From Herbinix hemicellulosilytica (GTDB lineage: Bacteria; Bacillota; Clostridia; Lachnospirales; Lachnospiraceae), in the NCBI RefSeq assembly GCF_002904165.1, contig NZ_CVTD020000026.1, forward strand, positions 79,586 through 143,585: a DNA stretch of 64,000 bases. Direction: 5' to 3'. Position numbers and translations under genes: made by a program. Below the pieces are notes generated by a model, which saw nothing but the letters and a program-made list of their open reading frames with translations, was not told the origin of the DNA and did not search any database. Below, piece after piece: positions 35,176 through 43,883 of this stretch (the first letter of the stretch is position 1; each line of letters starts with the position of its first letter).

Positions 35176-36924
35176 ATGGAAACTGTAAATGTTAAAATAA
35201 ATGGTATATCCATAGATGTTCCGAAGGGTTCCACCATCTTGGAAGCAGCCAGGCTGGCACATATTGAGATACCTACCCTTTGCTACTTAAAGGAAATAAA
35301 CGAAATCGGTGCGTGCCGTATCTGCGTAGTTGAAGTAAAAGGCGCAAGAAGCCTTGTAGCTTCCTGTGTATATCCTGTTTCCGACGGTATGGAAATTTAC
35401 ACCAACACACCGAAAGTCCTTGCTTCCCGCAGAAAAACCCTGGAATTAATTCTTTCAAATCATGACAGAAAATGCTTATCCTGCGTAAGAAGCGGTAACT
35501 GCGAACTTCAAAAGCTGTGCCGTGACCTTAAAGTTGAAGATGAAAGCACTTATGACGGCCTTCGTACCAAATATGAACTGGATACATCATCAGCCCATAT
35601 GGTAAGAGACAATAATAAATGTATCCTTTGCCGCCGCTGCGTTGCTGTATGTGAAAAAACTCAGGGAGTCGGCGTAATCGGAGCCAATGAAAGAGGATTT
35701 GATACCAATATTGCCTGTGCTTTCGATATGGGCCTTGGTGAAACAAGCTGCGTATCCTGCGGCCAGTGTATAGCAGTATGTCCTACCGGTGCCCTTTATG
35801 AAAAGGATAATACCGATCAGGTATTTGCTGCACTTAACGACCCCGAAAAATATGTCATCGTTCAGACAGCTCCTGCCGTTCGTGCTGCACTTGGTGAGGA
35901 ATTTGGCCTTCCTATAGGCACCAACGTACAGGGCAAAATGGTTGCAGCCCTTAGGCGCCTTGGCTTTGACAAGGTATTTGACACCGATTTTGCGGCTGAC
36001 TTAACCATTATGGAAGAAGCTAACGAATTTATTGACCGTGTTAAAAACGGAGGAGTTCTGCCTCTTATAACCTCCTGTTCCCCCGGTTGGATTAAGTACT
36101 GCGAGCATTATTATCCCGATTTGCTTGATCATCTGTCCAGCTGTAAATCTCCTCAGCAGATGTTCGGAGCAATAACAAAGACATATTATGCCCAAAAGAT
36201 GGGACTTGATCCTAAAAATATAGTTATGGTAAGTGTTATGCCTTGTACGGCAAAGAAATTTGAAATCGGCCGCGATCATCAGAATGCAGCCGGTGTTCCC
36301 GATGTGGATATTGCTATAACCACAAGAGAACTGGCAAGAATGATTGACCGGGTAGGCTTGAACTTCCTGTCACTTCCCGATGAGGAATTTGACGATCCTT
36401 TGGGACGTTCCACCGGTGCCGCAGTAATTTTTGGAACGACCGGAGGTGTTATGGAAGCCGCTTTAAGAACTGCCGTGGAAACTCTGACCAAAGAAGAGCT
36501 TCCAAGCCCTGATTTCGTTGAAGTAAGAGGCACCCAGGGAATTAAGAAGGCTACTTACCATGTAGCCGGTATGGACATAAATGTTGCGGTAGCTTCCGGC
36601 CTTAGCAATGCAAAAATACTTATGGATGAAATAAGGTCCGGCAAGGCCAACTACCACTTTATCGAAATCATGGGATGCCCCGGCGGATGTGTAAACGGCG
36701 GCGGTCAGCCTCAGCAGCCCGGTTATGTAAGAAATACCGTGGATATAAAAGCATTAAGAGCCAAAGCTTTGTATGATATCGATTCTTCCATGACCATAAG
36801 AAAATCCCATGAAAATCCTGCCATTAAACAATTATATGATGAATTTTTAGGCAAACCCGGAAGCCACAAGGCTCATGATATACTTCATACATCATATGTT
36901 AAGAGAACCGTAAATAATTACTAA
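35176..36924 (+). CDS. hydA: NADH-dependent [FeFe] hydrogenase, catalytic subunit HydA
   Basis: 582 residues from ATG 35176, behind TGGAGG. N-terminal [2Fe-2S] (Cys36, Cys47, Cys50, Cys64), a His-Cys3 cluster (HDRKCLSCVRSGNC), 2x[4Fe-4S] (CILCRRCVAVC, CVSCGQCIAVCP) and the H-cluster domain with TSCSPGW, MPCTAKKFE and MGCPGGCVNGGGQP. The C-terminus ends with a short extension typical of group A multi-subunit enzymes. It reversibly makes H2 from reduced ferredoxin and NADH together with HydB and HydC. The maturases HydE, HydF and HydG are not in this window. L1 reads TSCSP rather than TSCCP (see findings). Confidence 0.95.
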   Translation: METVNVKINGISIDVPKGSTILEAARLAHIEIPTLCYLKEINEIGACRICVVEVKGARSLVASCVYPVSDGMEIYTNTPKVLASRRKTLELILSNHDRKCLSCVRSGNCELQKLCRDLKVEDESTYDGLRTKYELDTSSAHMVRDNNKCILCRRCVAVCEKTQGVGVIGANERGFDTNIACAFDMGLGETSCVSCGQCIAVCPTGALYEKDNTDQVFAALNDPEKYVIVQTAPAVRAALGEEFGLPIGTNVQGKMVAALRRLGFDKVFDTDFAADLTIMEEANEFIDRVKNGGVLPLITSCSPGWIKYCEHYYPDLLDHLSSCKSPQQMFGAITKTYYAQKMGLDPKNIVMVSVMPCTAKKFEIGRDHQNAAGVPDVDIAITTRELARMIDRVGLNFLSLPDEEFDDPLGRSTGAAVIFGTTGGVMEAALRTAVETLTKEELPSPDFVEVRGTQGIKKATYHVAGMDINVAVASGLSNAKILMDEIRSGKANYHFIEIMGCPGGCVNGGGQPQQPGYVRNTVDIKALRAKALYDIDSSMTIRKSHENPAIKQLYDEFLGKPGSHKAHDILHTSYVKRTVNNY

Positions 36925-36933
36925 TTAAAAATA

Positions 36934-36995
36934 AACAGGCTCTGTGTCATGTGCTTTGGTTTGATTTATGCCAAACACCGGACTTGGAGCCTGTT
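36934..36995 (+). terminator. Hairpin after hydA
   Basis: AACAGGCTC (36934-36942) pairs with GAGCCTGTT (36987-36995), with an inner TTTGG/CCAAA stem. The T-tract is weak. The remainder up to 37277 is AT-rich leader DNA without recognised features. Confidence 0.6.
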
Positions 36996-37277
36996 ATAGT
37001 CATTTTACCTTTTTATAATCAAGTTATTTTTTCGTCCTTTAAATAGTTTTCCTTTCTTTTTTGTATAATTGATAAAAAATTAATCAAGCGGTAATTTTAA
37101 TTTTTTACTATACTCATCTGTAACTTTTATTAGAAGCAATCGGAATTTATAACATTAAATACAATATTATTTTTACTTTTATACTTTATATTTTTTTATA
37201 AATATGTTATAAATGAAAGAGTGCTTATTAATTGATTATAGGAGTTAATACCTCCGGCTAAAAGAAAGGATTAAAAT

Positions 37278-38405
37278 ATGAAAAAAATATCGAGAATAAT
37301 TATTTTATGCATCAGCATAATGTTAATTGTTATCGGATGCAGCAAAAAAGACCCTGCCGATAACGCCAATTCAGACATAACCCCTACTCCCTCAGTTACT
37401 GATGAAGAAGGCGGCAACACAAACACATTACCTTTAGAAAATCCGATTATTAAAGAAGACTATGATTTTAACGACTATATAAAATTGGGTCAATATAAGG
37501 GTATAGAAGTAAAAGCCGAGAAATTGGAAGTTACAGATGAAGATGTGGATATTGCAATTCAGGAAGAACTTTATGATTACGGTGCAACTCCGGTTGAAGT
37601 CACTGACAGGCCTGTAAGGCTCGGTGATACAGTTAATATAGATTTTGTAGGCTACCACAACGGAGAAGCATTTGATGGCGGTTCGGCAAACGGCTATGAC
37701 CTTACGATCGGCTCCGGCGCCTTTATAAAAGGTTTTGAAGAACAGCTTATCGGGGCTGAATTAAGCAAAGAAATAGAAGTAAATGTGGTTTTTCCCGAAA
37801 ATTATTCTTATACCAAATTGGCAGGAGAACCCGCTGTATTTAAAGTAACTATAAATAAAATTCAATACTTTGAATTGACTGAGGATATTATCAAAGACTT
37901 AGGTTTTGAAAGCGAAGAAGCATACAGAAATCAATTATTACAGGAGTTAACCGAAAGAAAAGCAGAATCCATACAGCAGCAAAAAGAAAATTATATTTAT
38001 GATACAGTCATAAAAAATTCAGAAATTACTTTGCCGGAAAATCTTGTGGAATATTATGCCAATGATTTTAAGACAATTTATAACAATATAGCTGCAAGTT
38101 ACGGATATGACCTGGAAAGCTTTATTTCTCTTTCGGGCTATTCCATGGAAGAGTTTGAGAAGGATGTCCAGTATTATTCGACTACCATGGCAACCAGAGA
38201 ACTTGTTATTAAAGCCATCAGCAGCTTAGAAGGTATTGAAGTTACAGACGAAGAATTCCAGGCTAAAGTTACGGAATATGCCGAAAACTACGGATATGAA
38301 TCAGCCGAAGAATTTTTGGCAGAAGCAGACGTTGAAGCTCTTAAAGATGATATGCTTTTTGAAAAAGTAATAGATTTTCTTGTTGCGGAATCTGTAGAAA
38401 TATAG
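37278..38405 (+). CDS. Extracytoplasmic trigger-factor-like FKBP lipoprotein
   Basis: 375 residues. Lipoprotein signal peptide ending VIGC with Cys21, then a low-complexity Asn/Thr/Pro linker. An FKBP-type PPIase domain at about 105-195 (VRLGDTVNIDFVGYHNGEAFDGG, GFEEQLIGAE) is followed by a helical region with the trigger-factor C-terminal arrangement. It lacks the ribosome-binding N-domain of cytosolic trigger factor. Probably a chaperone for secreted proteins at the outer membrane face, the second such foldase in the window beside the PpiC lipoprotein. AAAGGA precedes ATG. Monocistronic. Confidence 0.86.
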   Translation: MKKISRIIILCISIMLIVIGCSKKDPADNANSDITPTPSVTDEEGGNTNTLPLENPIIKEDYDFNDYIKLGQYKGIEVKAEKLEVTDEDVDIAIQEELYDYGATPVEVTDRPVRLGDTVNIDFVGYHNGEAFDGGSANGYDLTIGSGAFIKGFEEQLIGAELSKEIEVNVVFPENYSYTKLAGEPAVFKVTINKIQYFELTEDIIKDLGFESEEAYRNQLLQELTERKAESIQQQKENYIYDTVIKNSEITLPENLVEYYANDFKTIYNNIAASYGYDLESFISLSGYSMEEFEKDVQYYSTTMATRELVIKAISSLEGIEVTDEEFQAKVTEYAENYGYESAEEFLAEADVEALKDDMLFEKVIDFLVAESVEI

Positions 38406-38413
38406 TAAATAAC

Positions 38414-38450
38414 TTGACGAAACTCCGTAAAATCATTATAATAATAATTA
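38414..38450 (+). promoter_or_regulatory. perR promoter and overlapping PerR-type box
   Basis: TTGACG (38414-38419), 17 bases, TATAAT (38437-38442). A sequence TTATAAT-A-ATAATTA at 38436-38450 matches the Per box TTATAAT-N-ATTATAA at 12 of 14 positions and covers the -10, so autorepression is likely. Confidence 0.6.
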
Positions 38451-38488
38451 CTATTATTAATTGTTAATAGGTTTAGGAGTTGATGAAA

Positions 38489-38875
38489 ATGGCTGTCACA
38501 AAATACAGCCGGCAAAGGGAAGCCATAAAAGAATATTTAATGCAGACAAAAGAACATCCTACTGCCGACATGATATATTTAAAAATCAGAGAAAAATACC
38601 CAAATATTAGTCTTGGTACCGTTTATAGAAATTTGAATTTTCTGGCAGAAAAAGGTGAGATTATAAAGCTGGATGGTATAGACGGCAGCGATCGTTTTGA
38701 TGCAAAAACTAAACCTCATTACCACTTTATGTGTAACAAATGTCAGAAAATATTGGATTTGGAAATCGAATCAATAGACCATATTAATGAACTTGCCGGT
38801 AAAAATTTTAACGGGAAAATAGAAGGACATATAACCTATTTTTACGGGAAATGTCCTGATTGTATTATAAATTAA
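38489..38875 (+). CDS. perR: Fur-family repressor, PerR type
   Basis: 128 residues from ATG 38489 (AGGAG nine bases upstream; earlier TTG/ATG codons are too close to it). Winged-helix DNA-binding domain (GTVYRNLNFLAEKGEI), then the metal site RFDAKTKPHYH and CNKC...KILDL...CPDC. The aspartates at the positions equivalent to B. subtilis PerR D85 and D104 favour a peroxide sensor over Fur. PerR loses its grip on DNA when Fe-catalysed oxidation hits metal-ligand histidines. It fits an anaerobe coping with oxygen. Target genes other than itself are not visible here. Confidence 0.84.
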   Translation: MAVTKYSRQREAIKEYLMQTKEHPTADMIYLKIREKYPNISLGTVYRNLNFLAEKGEIIKLDGIDGSDRFDAKTKPHYHFMCNKCQKILDLEIESIDHINELAGKNFNGKIEGHITYFYGKCPDCIIN

Positions 38876-38908
38876 TCGGTCGTTTAGGAGAAATAAAAGA
38901 ACTTGCTA

Positions 38909-38974
38909 GATATCAAAAATCTGCTGATTTTGCGTAAGTCTTTAAAGCAAAAACACAGCAGATTTTTTGATATT
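38909..38974. terminator. Large hairpin between perR and the 39035 gene
   Basis: GATATCAAAAATCTGCTG (38909-38926) pairs with CAGCAGATTTTTTGATAT (38956-38973), a long A/T-flanked stem usable in both directions by the two convergent genes. Confidence 0.75.
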
Positions 38975-39034
38975 TAAAATATACGTTTTACCGGGATACT
39001 TCCGTCATTAAATTTAAGACAAGGCTTATACTCC

Positions 39035-39385
39035 TTATTTGGTCCTTACAATATGCATGCAATAAACATAAACGTTTTGAATCTTTTTTGCTTCTACTCC
39101 GTCAACGTGGATTATTGGCTGAGTTTCAGACGGTGTGATATAAATTTTAAATATGATGCCGTCCTGGTTTACACGCATATTGCGAATATGTTTGTATGTA
39201 TAGTCTTTTTTCGGGACACCAATATAATTAAAGATGATATCATAGGTGTCAGGATGATTGAAACATACTATAATCTCGTCTTTATCATACATTCCAATTA
39301 TTTCTCTGGCTTCTTCAAATGTCATTGTGGTACATTTGTATTCGCCTTCATTAAAAAGGATGTTGGCATTGCTGTTATCCAACAA
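39035..39385 (-). CDS. Small protein, possibly DUF1874/AcrIII-1-like
   Basis: 116 residues, acidic to neutral, no signal. Segments NANILFNEGEYKC, MTFEEAREI and CFNHPDTYDIIFNYIGV resemble, in order and spacing, the DUF1874 family (Sulfolobus virus B116, AcrIII-1 ring nucleases), where a GHxxTA-type motif carries the catalytic His near residue 47; here it is His44. The C-terminal half matches poorly, so this is a hint, not an assignment. The start is uncertain: TTG 39385 lacks a good SD, while AAGGAG at 39425-39430 would suit an upstream non-ATG start (ATT/ATA codons in frame). No CRISPR genes are near. Confidence 0.5.
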   Translation of the reverse strand: MLDNSNANILFNEGEYKCTTMTFEEAREIIGMYDKDEIIVCFNHPDTYDIIFNYIGVPKKDYTYKHIRNMRVNQDGIIFKIYITPSETQPIIHVDGVEAKKIQNVYVYCMHIVRTK

Positions 39386-39605
39386 TAATAACGGGTGCCT
39401 TGTTATATTCGATATAATAATCCGCTCCTTCCCACCGGTTTTTATACAGCCTGATATATACCATATATATGCATATTTCTGTATTAAAGTATAGAAAAAT
39501 TATAATATATTGTCAATAGAACAAACAAATGGAAATATATCATATAACATTCAGAAATATCTTAATATTTAACTTATTTCATATACAACAAATTGCAATA
39601 AAAAA

Positions 39606-39642
39606 ACATAGTACCGACTTTTATCTGCATTCGGTACTATGT
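39606..39642 (-). terminator. Terminator of darA
   Basis: ACATAGTACCGA (39606-39617) pairs with TCGGTACTATGT (39631-39642). Read on the minus strand it is followed by six or more T. Confidence 0.85.
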
Positions 39643-39671
39643 GTTATAATATCATTTTAATTCTTAGCTTA

Positions 39672-39989
39672 TTAAATTTTTTCAAAGCGGTCAACATCCA
39701 TAACAAATATGGTTGCTCCTCCGACATTGACCACAACATTCATGGATGAATATTCTCCTGTTCCCACAGGACTAGATATAACCTGCTTTCTGGGGCCACA
39801 AGCCTTCTTTACGATCTCAATTACCTCATCAACTTTGTCTTCATCAGTTCCTATCATTAAAGTTGTGTTGCCTTCACGTAAAAAACCGCCTGTTGACGCC
39901 AGCTTTGTTACATAGTAGCCTTTTTTGTTTAAAGCAGCCGTAACGTCGCCGCTGTCAATATTTCTAACAATTACATAGATCAGCTTCAT
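39672..39989 (-). CDS. darA: Cyclic di-AMP receptor DarA (PII-like, DUF970)
   Basis: 105 residues from ATG 39989, preceded by AAAGGATGGGGG; the longer frame adds nine unconserved residues. The sequence MKLIYVIVRNIDSGDVTAAL, STGGFLREGNTTLMIG and SPVGTGEY contains the glycine-rich loops that bind c-di-AMP in the DarA/PstA trimer. It is a PII-like signal protein whose downstream partner is unknown. It stands alone with its own terminator, 97 bp past ileS in the same direction. Confidence 0.93.
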   Translation of the reverse strand: MKLIYVIVRNIDSGDVTAALNKKGYYVTKLASTGGFLREGNTTLMIGTDEDKVDEVIEIVKKACGPRKQVISSPVGTGEYSSMNVVVNVGGATIFVMDVDRFEKI

Positions 39990-40112
39990 GGAACCCCCAT
40001 CCTTTCTTAAGTCCACAGTTAAGCAGACAGGCCAGTATTGATGTATTTACCATCTTTATAAGCTTATTATATACTAACACGGTTTAAAAGTAAATGATTG
40101 AGATGGTTTATA

Positions 40113-43100
40113 CTACAGCTTCTCTACCCCTAGGCTGACCTTTTCTCCGTTTATATTCCATTCCTTAATATAACCCTTAGGTGTAGAGAATTCCATGAAA
40201 TCTGCCAGTACTTCGGATTTTATTTCGTCAGCATTACGTTCCATGATGGCTTTAATTTTATCGTTCTCATCGCAGTAAACACGGATATGGTCTATAACCT
40301 CAAAGCCCGCATCCTTACGCATTGTCTGAATTTTGCTTATTATCTCACGGACAAATCCTTCTTCTATCAGTTCTTCTGTCAGATTTGTATCCAGAACAAC
40401 GGTTACGCCATGGTCGGAATCTGACACGTAACCTTCTGCCTGAACAGTTTCAATAAGCAGATCCGCCTCATCAATATATACTCTTGTACCGTCCAGATCG
40501 ATGCCAAGTTTTCCGGTAGCCTTAAGCTCATCCATGGCTTCATTGCCGTTTATCTCGGCAAGTATTTGCTTAACTGTTCCTATCTGTTTTCCGAATTTAG
40601 GTCCCAGTGTCTTTAAATTAGGTTTAAAGCTATAGGAAGTAAACTCTCTTACGTCATCCGTAAATACCACTTCTTTTACGTTAAGCTCATCGGCTATTAT
40701 ATCTTTGAAGTATTCTGACAAAGTTTTGCCTGCTCTTACAAACATTTTGCCGATTGGCTGGCGGTTTTTAATATTGGCTGCATTTCTGCACGCACGGCCA
40801 AGTACAACCACCTGCAGGACCTCTTCCATATTTTCTTCAAGTTCTTTATTAATATATGCCTCATTATAGGCCGGATATGAGCAAAGGTGAATGCTTTCCG
40901 GTGCATTCTTATCCAGATTAACCACAAGGTTTTGATATATCTGCTCAGTCATGAACGGAATATATGGAGCCGCCAGTTTGGCAAATTCAACCAGAGCCGT
41001 ATATAAAGTCATATAGGCATTGATTTTATCCTGAGGCATTCCTTTAGCCCAGAAGCGGTCCCTGCATCTTCTTACATACCAATTGGATAGCTCATCCACA
41101 AAATCCGAAAGGAGTCTTGCACCTTCTGTAATCTTATAATTGTCAAGGCATTCGTCGACAGACTTAATCAATGTGTTAAGCCTTGATAAAAGCCATTTAT
41201 CCATCACAGACAGCTTATCGTATTCCAGGGTATGCTTTGTGGGATCAAATTGGTCTATATTGGCATACAGTACATAAAATGCATAAGTATTCCACAAAGT
41301 ACCCATGAATTTCCTTTGTCCTTCCGTTACGGCTGTATGGCTGAAACGGTTAGGAAGCCAAAGGGCTGAGTTAATTGAGAAGTACCAGCGAATGGCATCT
41401 GCTCCGTGTCTTGCCAAAGCATCCAAAGGATCTACAGCATTGCCCTTGGATTTGGACATCTTCTGTCCGTCTTCGTCAAGTACGTGCCCCAGTACTATAC
41501 AGTTCTTAAATGATGACTTACCGAAAATCAAAGTCGATATTGCCAAAAGGGAATAAAACCATCCTCTGGTCTGGTCTACGGCTTCACTGATAAAGTCAGC
41601 CGGGAAGTTTTCTTCAAACTTATCCTTGTTTTCAAAAGGATAATGCCACTGTGCAAAAGGCATAGCACCGGAATCATACCAGCAGTCGATAACCGGTTTA
41701 ACCCTGGTCATCTTTTTGCCACACTCGGGACATTTAATTGTAACTTCGTCAATAAACGGACGGTGAAGCTCTATATCATCCGGACAATCGTCGGACATGG
41801 ATTTTAACTCTTCTATGCTTCCGATGCAGTGGAAATGGCCGTCTTCACATTCCCAGATAGGAAGCGGGGTACCCCAGTAACGGTCTCTTGACAAGCCCCA
41901 ATCCTGCAGATTCTTTAACCAGTCGCCGAATCTGCCCTGACCTATACTTTCCGGCATCCAATTAATAGTGTCGTTATTTTGAATCATTTCATCCCTGACA
42001 GCCGTCATTTTTATGAACCATGTATCCCTTGCATAATAAATCAAAGGAGTATCACATCTCCAGCAGAAAGGATAGCTGTGGTCATAATTTAGTACCTTAA
42101 ACAGCAAGCCCTTATTATAGAGCATCTTCATTATAGTTTCATCGGCATTTTTGCAGAACATACCTGCCAGATCAGTTGCCTCCGGTTTGAACTCACCTTT
42201 TCCGTCTACCAGCTGAACAAAAGGCAAATCATAATTTCTTCCCACTCTTGAGTCATCTTCACCGAAAGCCGGTGCTATATGAACAACTCCGGTACCGTCA
42301 GTCAGCGTTACATAATGATCACAGGTAACGTAAAAAGCCTTTTTATCTGTCTTTGCATAATTAAACAGAGGTTCATATTCTGTATACTCCAGGTCCTTGC
42401 CGGTAAATGTTTCTTCTATTTCATAATCACCGTCGATAACCCCAAGCAAAGCCTGTGCCAGAATATATTTCTGAGTTTTTACCGATGACAGATCGTCATG
42501 GTTATGGGCATCCTCATCATGGCCGCATGAACATTTCTTTATTACATTGCCTTTTTCGTCAACAGAAACTTTGACTTTAACATAGGTTTCATCGGGATTG
42601 ACACATAAAGCCACGTTGGAGGGCAAAGTCCAGGGTGTAGTTGTCCATGCAAGAATATATTCGTCTTCCTTACCCTTGATTCTGAATTTTGCAATAACTG
42701 ATTTTTCCTTTACATCCTTATAACCCTGGGCAACCTCATGGCTGGATAAGGGGGTTCCGCATCTGGGGCAGTAAGGTACAACCTTATGTCCTTTATATAA
42801 CAACCCTTTATCCCATATCTGTTTTAAGGACCACCATACGGATTCTATATAGTTATTATCATAGGTAACATAAGGGTTATCCATATCAACCCAATAACCG
42901 ACGATGCCGGAGAACTCTTCCCACATGCCTTTGTATTTCCATACGCTTTCTTTACACTTTTGTATAAAAGGCTCGAGACCGTATTCTTCAATCTGTTCTT
43001 TTCCGTTTATTCCAAGAATTTTTTCTACCTCAAGCTCAACCGGAAGTCCGTGGGTATCCCATCCGGCCTTGCGAAGAACATTATAACCTTTCATAGTACG

Positions 43101-43313
43101 GTATCTGGGAATAATGTCTTTTACTACCCTGGTAAGTACATGGCCGATATGGGGAGTGCCGTTGGCAGTCGGGGGACCGTCATAGAAGGTAAAACTCTTC
43201 CTCCCTTTCCCGGCTTCAATACTTTTTTCAAAGATTTTGTTCTCTTTCCAGAACTCTAAAACCTTTCTTTCCCTATCGACAAAATTTAGGTCTGTCGACA
43301 CTTTGTCGTACAT
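40113..43313 (-). CDS. ileS: Isoleucyl-tRNA synthetase (long, type 2)
   Basis: A 1066-residue class I synthetase. HIGH signature at 55-58 (PHIGH), the CP1 editing domain from about 180 to 380, KMSKS, and a C-terminal anticodon region. Its length and the absence of the C-terminal zinc finger fit the eukaryote-like type 2 IleRS rather than the roughly 930-residue type 1 enzyme. Type 2 enzymes tend to resist mupirocin; that is family knowledge. The editing domain contains an unusual Cys/His-rich insertion (C261, C263, H265, H270, H272). Controlled by the T-box leader upstream. AAAAGGAGG precedes ATG. Confidence 0.96.
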   Translation of the reverse strand: MYDKVSTDLNFVDRERKVLEFWKENKIFEKSIEAGKGRKSFTFYDGPPTANGTPHIGHVLTRVVKDIIPRYRTMKGYNVLRKAGWDTHGLPVELEVEKILGINGKEQIEEYGLEPFIQKCKESVWKYKGMWEEFSGIVGYWVDMDNPYVTYDNNYIESVWWSLKQIWDKGLLYKGHKVVPYCPRCGTPLSSHEVAQGYKDVKEKSVIAKFRIKGKEDEYILAWTTTPWTLPSNVALCVNPDETYVKVKVSVDEKGNVIKKCSCGHDEDAHNHDDLSSVKTQKYILAQALLGVIDGDYEIEETFTGKDLEYTEYEPLFNYAKTDKKAFYVTCDHYVTLTDGTGVVHIAPAFGEDDSRVGRNYDLPFVQLVDGKGEFKPEATDLAGMFCKNADETIMKMLYNKGLLFKVLNYDHSYPFCWRCDTPLIYYARDTWFIKMTAVRDEMIQNNDTINWMPESIGQGRFGDWLKNLQDWGLSRDRYWGTPLPIWECEDGHFHCIGSIEELKSMSDDCPDDIELHRPFIDEVTIKCPECGKKMTRVKPVIDCWYDSGAMPFAQWHYPFENKDKFEENFPADFISEAVDQTRGWFYSLLAISTLIFGKSSFKNCIVLGHVLDEDGQKMSKSKGNAVDPLDALARHGADAIRWYFSINSALWLPNRFSHTAVTEGQRKFMGTLWNTYAFYVLYANIDQFDPTKHTLEYDKLSVMDKWLLSRLNTLIKSVDECLDNYKITEGARLLSDFVDELSNWYVRRCRDRFWAKGMPQDKINAYMTLYTALVEFAKLAAPYIPFMTEQIYQNLVVNLDKNAPESIHLCSYPAYNEAYINKELEENMEEVLQVVVLGRACRNAANIKNRQPIGKMFVRAGKTLSEYFKDIIADELNVKEVVFTDDVREFTSYSFKPNLKTLGPKFGKQIGTVKQILAEINGNEAMDELKATGKLGIDLDGTRVYIDEADLLIETVQAEGYVSDSDHGVTVVLDTNLTEELIEEGFVREIISKIQTMRKDAGFEVIDHIRVYCDENDKIKAIMERNADEIKSEVLADFMEFSTPKGYIKEWNINGEKVSLGVEKL

Positions 43314-43403
43314 GTCAATCCTCCTTTTATTATTAATAATCCTTAGTTTTCGGAATTATTTTATTAAATTAATCTTCTTGTAAAAAGGTATAAGTCTTTT
43401 ACT

Positions 43404-43695
43404 AAAAAAGCTCCCATCCGAAAAAGGATGAGAGCTAACGCTTTCATTTAACCACCTGTTTCGTATACACTGCCCATAAAAAGACATTTATACACTATCC
43501 ATATAACGGTGGATACCGGCTTGACTTACTTAATAAATCCATAGGAATTATCCCTTTAGGATTTATTGTTGGGCCTTGCAACTAGGGAGTGATCTTCAGT
43601 CATCCGCTACTCATACCGGGCTTCCACTATCCCCGGCTCGCTGTGATTTTTACTGAATGCTTACTCTCTCCGTCATCGTCTTTAACATATTAATT
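43404..43695 (-). promoter_or_regulatory. T-box leader of ileS
   Basis: On the minus strand: stem I with an AGAGAGTAAG loop-E-type motif, the terminal-loop pair GGATAGTGGAAG, and a specifier loop TGAAGATCAC in which ATC (complement of 43591-43593) is an Ile codon. The T-box bulge AGGTGGT contains TGGT (complement of 43451-43454), complementary to the ACCA end expected for tRNA-Ile. A terminator (43409-43436, 11-bp stem, then six T) follows. Uncharged tRNA-Ile should promote readthrough into ileS. Confidence 0.88.
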
Positions 43696-43702
43696 TTCAA
43701 TT

Positions 43703-43731
43703 ATAATAGTATAAAGATTGCGGAAAGTCAA
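43703..43731 (-). promoter_or_regulatory. Promoter of the ileS T-box transcript
   Basis: On the minus strand TTGACT (complement of 43726-43731), 17 bases, TATTAT (complement of 43703-43708). An alternative -10, TATAAT, is three bases downstream. Confidence 0.55.
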
Positions 43732-43883
43732 GTATTTATTAATTTTCCTTGCTATTTTGCCCAAAATATTAATGAATCTTCTAAGGTTATGCAGGCTTAA
43801 AAATATTAAGTGAACATTGGTTTGAATTATTCAGCATATATTTGATACATTATTTAAGTATAAGACAGATTGTGCGTATTTTC

